17,967 nt of DNA, from positions 8,553 through 26,519 of the forward strand of contig CAJTON010000016.1 of the NCBI GenBank assembly GCA_910577605.1, in the 5' to 3' direction. The translations under genes and the position numbers were made by a program. The DNA is from an uncultured Butyrivibrio sp. (GTDB taxonomy: Bacteria; Bacillota; Clostridia; Lachnospirales; Lachnospiraceae). Shown piece after piece: positions 14,385 through 17,967 of the stretch. The notes beneath the pieces are model-generated. The model worked only from the letters and a program-made list of their open reading frames with translations, did no database searches and had not been told where the DNA came from. Positions within the stretch are counted from its first letter, which is position 1. Each line of letters starts with the position of its first letter.

Positions 14385-17201
14385 TCAATAAGCTTTTGAG
14401 CGGACATAAATACTGTTGTTCGCGACGTATGCCACTATAACTTTTCCGCCCGACAATTCTATCTCCGAATCAAGGATCGTGCCGCCCTCAAGCGGACTTC
14501 CGAAGCGGCTCCATGACGAACCGTCAAAAGAGTAAACTTCGGTTTTATTAGAAGTCTGGTTTACGCAGACAGCGAAGATCCTGCCGCTCTTTACGGCAAT
14601 ATCAAGCTCGGATATGCTGCCCTGACAAATGTCCCCGCCGATACGCGTAAACGAAGACGAGCCTGAGGAACATTTATATACCTTCATATATTCGGACGAG
14701 CTTTGCGTACCCACCGCGAGATAAAGATTTCCGCCGTCGGCAGTCATTGAAAAGCTGCTTCCGCTGATTCCTGCTGTATTCATGTATTTTCTGTCCGAAA
14801 CTCTCAGTATCTTCACCGAGTTTCCGTTGCTCCACGCCCGGTACGCCACATAAAGGCTGTTTCCGGAATACGCCGCCGAAAGCGTTCCGGCGTTGCCGAC
14901 GGATTCCCTGTTCAACAGAACAGAAAACGAGCCGTTGAATTTTTTGACCGTCAGCCTTGAGTCAAGCTGTGAGTCCGTATACGCGATATAGATCCCGTCC
15001 GCACCTGCCGTTACCGCACAGTCCGCAATGGAGGACGCTACAAGCTGTTTTCCTGACATGCTTCCCGCCGCAAACGAAGCGATATAGAGATTTGAGGAAT
15101 AATCCTTATAAAGAATATACTGTTTTTTGTTCCATACGACAGTTTTGGCTCCGATAGTGCCTCCGGTAAGCGGCTTCGTCTTTGTCCATGAACCGCCGTC
15201 TGCCGTGGACACATAAAGTCCCGCGCCGTAAATATCAGGATTTACTACGGATATTTTCCCGGACGGGTCGATCGTAAGACTTACCTCCGCCGCCGCGCCG
15301 TTTGCTGCGCCTGCGACCTCCTCGAACCATCCGTCGCTGCCGCTTGGAAATTCCACATCAAAGCTTATGGTGCTGCCTGACGCGCTGCCGACGTTTTTTA
15401 TAACTATTCCGGAATTTATCCCGTTTGAATATGTCAGCGCGTTATCCGCGATTCCCGCGTCAGGGTCCGCGCTTCCGAAGGAGGTCCTTCCCGATTCCGA
15501 AGACAGCGCCGAATTTTTAAGATCGGAACCGCAGGAAAGCTCGCTTTTCACTCCCGGTCTGAACACATATACGGCATTTTCGTTTCCTTTATTGCTGAGT
15601 CCGTCGATATTTGTATTGACGCGGTAAACAATTATACCGCCGCTTTTGCCTGCCGGGGCATAATAGCAAGGTATTCTTGAGTCAAGGGTAAACTGTCCGT
15701 CCATACCGTTTCCGAGTTTCCTGTATTCGACCACGAAGAATTCCGATTCCGACATGGACGGATTCTTTATGATATAAGCGTGGGTTCCCGCGGGGCTGTT
15801 CTGCGCCGATAAGGTAAGCCTTGACGATGTTTTGGTGACTGTCGATACATTTGTCCAGCCTGAGATCCTGTTTCTCAGATAAGCAAGAGGATACGACATG
15901 TAATCGTTGCTTGACGCCATTATATCCCACATTCCCACCGGCATATCGCTCCCCGTGTTTTTGTACAGATCGGGGTAGCCGAGCGAATGCATGAATTCAT
16001 GGCTTATAACTCCGTAGCTGTTTATGATATTTGTAAAAATTTCGGTGTTAAGGATATTGTAATTACGGATATATTTTCCGTTTATCGTATCGCTGCCGGC
16101 ATAAACTCCCCTGTGCGGCCAAAGCACCTCGTTTTTGGATGAACTGCTGTAATTATCCTTATGTACGACTACCGTCAGATTGTCGATTATCCCGTCACCC
16201 GTGCAGTCTATTTTTACGGACGGATCAACAGCAAGCTGCTTTATGACCGCGGAGAGCAAAGACGTGTCGCTCGAATATGAACCTGTGACGCAGGAATCCG
16301 GAACTGTGTAGGTCACATAAATATTTTTATCCGGATCATACTGAGGAAAGATATTGTTTACCGTGAATTTGCCGTTCGACGCCATTTTGAGAAAGCTTGT
16401 AAGCGATCTTTCGTCGGTGTTCCAGCGTTTATTGATGCCGTCCGTCTTATCCGCAAAATAATTTGGAGAGGACGTGCTTTCGGTCTGTACGAAAACTACG
16501 ATATTCGCAAAGTCCGCCGAAGGCGACGACTGTACGGTGACCGTACCCGAAGGCAAAGGGTTCACCGGTACTGACGGTACGGTTGTGTCACCGCCGGGTG
16601 AAACCGTCGTTCCCGAACTGCCGCCCGTTCCGGCAGACGAGCTGTTGCCGTTTCCGCCTCCCGAAGGAATTGCGGGGACGGTTGCCGATGATGAATCAGT
16701 TTTATTCTCCGTATTCTGTCCGGACGGGTCTTTTGTCACGCCCGGATAAAGAGTATCGTTACCTTCGCTGGACGAGCCACCCGAAACAGAAGGAAATCCG
16801 GGAATCACGGAACCGTCAGGACGTGTGGGCAGCAGCGCTCCGTCAGGAACAGTGGGAAGATCGGGAAGCGTACTTCCCGGAAAAACAGGTATGACTGTAC
16901 CATCTGAATCAGTGATAGTTTCACCGGGGAATATACCGTCCGCAATCGTTTCTGACGGTCCCTGCGTCATACCGCCGCTTCCACCTGACGGTTCTGATTC
17001 GCCGTTCCAAGAAACTGTATTGCCGTAAGCATCGGTAAACGTCGCCTGTTCGCTGCCGCTAAAGTCCGAACGGTTATTGTCAGCTTCATAAATCGCGCTT
17101 TTATCGCGGCCGGAGCATCCCGACATAGCGGTACCCGTCGCCGCGCATAACAAGAGAATCAAGCATAAAGCAATCGAACTGATTTTTACTTTAATATTCA
17201 T
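14385..17201 (-). CDS. M6-like zinc metalloprotease lipoprotein with Pro-rich linker and C-terminal propeller-like domain
   Basis: A 938-residue exported protein. Residues 1-29 form a lipoprotein signal peptide with a lipobox-like end and Cys29. Residues 45-228 are low complexity, rich in Gly, Ser, Thr and Pro, with DG-x-x-x-P repeats at about 100-137. The protease domain (about 229-460) carries HEFMHSLGYPDLY at 401-413, an HExxH zinc motif with the metzincin-like HxxGxxD continuation, and PVGMWDIMASS at 421-431 in the position of an M6 met-turn. A beta-rich region (460-620, VEYRKLGNG, GGIIVYRVN) fits the immune-inhibitor-A-like part. From about 655 on, repeated hydrophobic strands with Tyr/Val/Ala (LYVSTADGG, IYIAYTDS, LYVAYRAW, LYLAVGTQ, IFAVCVNQ, VIVAYVAN) suggest a beta-propeller. 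The Shine-Dalgarno AGGAG is 9 nt before the ATG. It probably degrades host or dietary protein at the cell surface; the substrate is unknown. Confidence 0.87.
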   Translation of the reverse strand: MNIKVKISSIALCLILLLCAATGTAMSGCSGRDKSAIYEADNNRSDFSGSEQATFTDAYGNTVSWNGESEPSGGSGGMTQGPSETIADGIFPGETITDSDGTVIPVFPGSTLPDLPTVPDGALLPTRPDGSVIPGFPSVSGGSSSEGNDTLYPGVTKDPSGQNTENKTDSSSATVPAIPSGGGNGNSSSAGTGGSSGTTVSPGGDTTVPSVPVNPLPSGTVTVQSSPSADFANIVVFVQTESTSSPNYFADKTDGINKRWNTDERSLTSFLKMASNGKFTVNNIFPQYDPDKNIYVTYTVPDSCVTGSYSSDTSLLSAVIKQLAVDPSVKIDCTGDGIIDNLTVVVHKDNYSSSSKNEVLWPHRGVYAGSDTINGKYIRNYNILNTEIFTNIINSYGVISHEFMHSLGYPDLYKNTGSDMPVGMWDIMASSNDYMSYPLAYLRNRISGWTNVSTVTKTSSRLTLSAQNSPAGTHAYIIKNPSMSESEFFVVEYRKLGNGMDGQFTLDSRIPCYYAPAGKSGGIIVYRVNTNIDGLSNKGNENAVYVFRPGVKSELSCGSDLKNSALSSESGRTSFGSADPDAGIADNALTYSNGINSGIVIKNVGSASGSTISFDVEFPSGSDGWFEEVAGAANGAAAEVSLTIDPSGKISVVNPDIYGAGLYVSTADGGSWTKTKPLTGGTIGAKTVVWNKKQYILYKDYSSNLYIASFAAGSMSGKQLVASSIADCAVTAGADGIYIAYTDSQLDSRLTVKKFNGSFSVLLNRESVGNAGTLSAAYSGNSLYVAYRAWSNGNSVKILRVSDRKYMNTAGISGSSFSMTADGGNLYLAVGTQSSSEYMKVYKCSSGSSSFTRIGGDICQGSISELDIAVKSGRIFAVCVNQTSNKTEVYSFDGSSWSRFGSPLEGGTILDSEIELSGGKVIVAYVANNSIYVRSKAY

Positions 17202-17264
17202 ATCACGCTTCTCCTGATAACATTCTCAAATAATGTCCGCTGAATTTTATAAACATTCACGTTC

Positions 17265-17293
17265 ATTATACAAAAGGTAACGTTTAAAATCAA
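17265..17293 (-). promoter_or_regulatory. sigma-A type promoter of the metalloprotease gene
   Basis: On the minus strand TTGATT (17288-17293) and a perfect TATAAT (17265-17270) are separated by 17 bp. The predicted start is near 17258, giving a leader of about 57 nt. It sits in the 176-nt gap after the terminator of the redox genes, so the protease gene begins a new transcription unit. Confidence 0.8.
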
Positions 17294-17323
17294 TCAAATA
17301 ATTGTAAATGAAGCTTTGCCGCG

Positions 17324-17355
17324 AAAAAACCCGGTGCATTTTTCTTGCTCCGGGT
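17324..17355 (-). terminator. intrinsic terminator after the FTR-like gene
   Basis: On the minus strand ACCCGG (17350-17355) pairs with CCGGGT (17329-17334). After one mismatch the stem continues with GCA/TGC around a 7-nt A-rich loop. A run of T (17324-17329) follows directly. It lies 22 nt past the FTR-like stop codon and separates the redox genes from the protease promoter. Confidence 0.88.
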
Positions 17356-17377
17356 CTTCCGCTGTTTTGTTCATATT

Positions 17378-17578
17378 TTATTTTTCTTTGTAATAAAGCA
17401 TACAGTGACAGTAGCCCTCAAAGTCAGGATCCTCCAGCTGTCTGCGGAATTCCTGACATATACATTTGTTTTCCTCGGTCTTTTCGGTGCGGCAGGGGCA
17501 GTAGCCTCCGTTTTTCGCAAGACCTTCCCTGACCGAGGAGACTACCTCCTCGTTTTCATTTAGTCTTATTTTTCCCAT
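17378..17578 (-). CDS. ferredoxin:thioredoxin reductase catalytic-subunit-like small protein
   Basis: This 66-residue protein is little more than an iron-sulfur/redox module. It carries three C-x-C motifs: CPC at 27-29, CIC at 39-41 and CHC at 57-59. The same order CPC, CxC, CHC defines the FTR catalytic (beta) subunit, in which four cysteines hold a 4Fe-4S cluster and two form the redox-active disulfide that reduces thioredoxin. Here the spacings are 9 and 15 residues rather than about 16 and 8 of the plant/cyanobacterial protein. This may be a separate clostridial/archaeal-type branch. It lies 9 nt downstream of a thioredoxin gene, which supports a ferredoxin-to-thioredoxin electron path. 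There is no FTR alpha-subunit gene in the window. The Shine-Dalgarno is the GAGGAAAA stretch before the ATG, and a terminator follows. Confidence 0.82.
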   Translation of the reverse strand: MGKIRLNENEEVVSSVREGLAKNGGYCPCRTEKTEENKCICQEFRRQLEDPDFEGYCHCMLYYKEK

Positions 17579-17587
17579 TTTTCCTCC

Positions 17588-17908
17588 TCAGATGCCGTAC
17601 AGCAGTTTTGAAAGTCTTTTATGGATCGATTCCAGCTCCATGCTGCCCTCATTGCGGAAAACCTCTTCTCCGTTGCGGAAATACACGAACGTGGGAAGAG
17701 CCTTTATATCGTATCGTTTTGCAAGCTCCGTCTGAAACGTCGTATTTACTTTTATGAATGAAATATACGCCATATCGCTTGCCGCCTGACGGAGAAAAGG
17801 CGCGGTTGCTACGCACGCCCCGCAGTGTTCGCCGTAAAAATCCACCATAACGTATTCTTCCTGTATAAGGCTGTGGAAATTTTCTTTTGTCGCTTCTGTT
17901 ACTGTCAT
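17588..17908 (-). CDS. thioredoxin-like protein with CGAC active site
   Basis: A 106-residue single-domain thioredoxin, the usual length. The redox site is at 29-32 (CGAC) in VDFYGEHCGACVATAPFL, where the standard thioredoxin has WCGPC: Trp is replaced by His and Pro by Ala. The cis-proline loop is intact (IKALPTFVYFRNGE). These changes are expected to shift the redox potential or partner choice. The frame is open to 17926, but the ATG at 17906-17908 has GGAGG 7 nt before it and lies 2 nt after the stop of the preceding gene, so I chose it. The next gene encodes an FTR-like protein, its likely reductant. Confidence 0.9.
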   Translation of the reverse strand: MTVTEATKENFHSLIQEEYVMVDFYGEHCGACVATAPFLRQAASDMAYISFIKVNTTFQTELAKRYDIKALPTFVYFRNGEEVFRNEGSMELESIHKRLSKLLYGI

Positions 17909-17910
17909 AA

Positions 17911-17967
17911 TTAATCCTCCATACATTCCATCGCTTTAGGACTGAGAGTCAGAAATACATGCTCTTT
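17911..17967 (-). CDS. C-terminal end of an unidentified protein
   Basis: The minus-strand frame is open from the window edge to the TAA at 17911-17913, giving 18 codons (KEHVFLTLSPKAMECMED). The stop lies only 2 nt before the thioredoxin ATG, and the thioredoxin Shine-Dalgarno GGAGG is inside this frame. That tight spacing matches the other operon junctions in the window and is the main reason to believe it is coding. The fragment is too short to identify. Confidence 0.45.
   Translation of the reverse strand, partial: KEHVFLTLSPKAMECMED

Noticed and set aside
16520..17020. Possible repeat array or CRISPR-like pattern in the protease gene
   Set aside because: The repetition is protein-level low complexity (Gly/Ser/Pro stalk); no constant-length DNA repeats with unique spacers are seen.
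1..17967. tRNA, rRNA, insertion sequence, prophage or origin
   Set aside because: I saw no cloverleaf, no transposase or integrase frame, no long terminal repeats and no dnaA-box cluster.

Overview
This window looks like a chromosomal stretch of an anaerobic Clostridia-type Firmicute, most likely gut or rumen Lachnospiraceae/Oscillospiraceae. The signs are a short-form HisG with HisZ, a HisIE protein carrying a HisF-like N-terminal domain (an architecture I recall from Lachnospiraceae-type genomes), a RecU resolvase, strong AGGAG-type ribosome binding sites, lipoprotein-type secreted enzymes and a ferredoxin:thioredoxin-reductase-like redox pair. This placement is inference; there is no rRNA or other marker gene. 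Every gene I can support lies on the minus strand, so the order of transcription runs from high to low coordinates.

Region by region, in transcription order: (1) 17967-17378 holds the tail of an unidentified gene, a thioredoxin with a CGAC active site, and a 66-residue protein with the six cysteines of an FTR catalytic subunit; a clear intrinsic terminator follows at 17324-17355. (2) 17293-11143 starts with a good sigma-A type promoter. It drives a 938-residue lipoprotein metalloprotease (M6-like), followed by an RsmF-like rRNA m5C methyltransferase, an RsuA-type pseudouridine synthase, a HAD phosphatase and an AT-rich SUKH/SMI1 immunity-type gene. (3) 11134-7528 holds an SDR oxidoreductase, a small two-helix membrane protein, an RluA-type pseudouridine synthase, the stump of a GNAT acetyltransferase, a NUDIX hydrolase and RecU. 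(4) 7531-1 is a tightly packed histidine operon, hisZ-hisG-hisD-hisB-hisA-hisIE, with its own consensus promoter whose -35 box overlaps the recU stop codon. It continues without a gap into an RNase E/G-family ribonuclease and the 5' part of a secreted GH5 glycoside hydrolase (truncated by the window edge).

Function: the his genes encode steps 1-4, 6 and 9-10 of histidine synthesis. HisH, HisF, HisC and histidinol-phosphate phosphatase are not in the window. The only HisF-like sequence is the N-terminal half of the HisIE protein, and both catalytic aspartates appear to be replaced, so it probably does not supply the cyclase. Gene junctions are very tight (TAATG, ATGA and 2-14 nt gaps), which suggests translational coupling along the operon and into the RNase gene.

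I saw no clear new defence or mobile system. The best second-look items are the pseudo-HisF-HisIE fusion, the RNase E/G protein lacking a zinc-link, the FTR-like/CGAC-thioredoxin pair with atypical cysteine spacing, the his promoter with a palindrome over the predicted start site, and two AT-rich islets (SUKH; GNAT stump plus NUDIX). No stretch longer than about 180 bases is without a gene.
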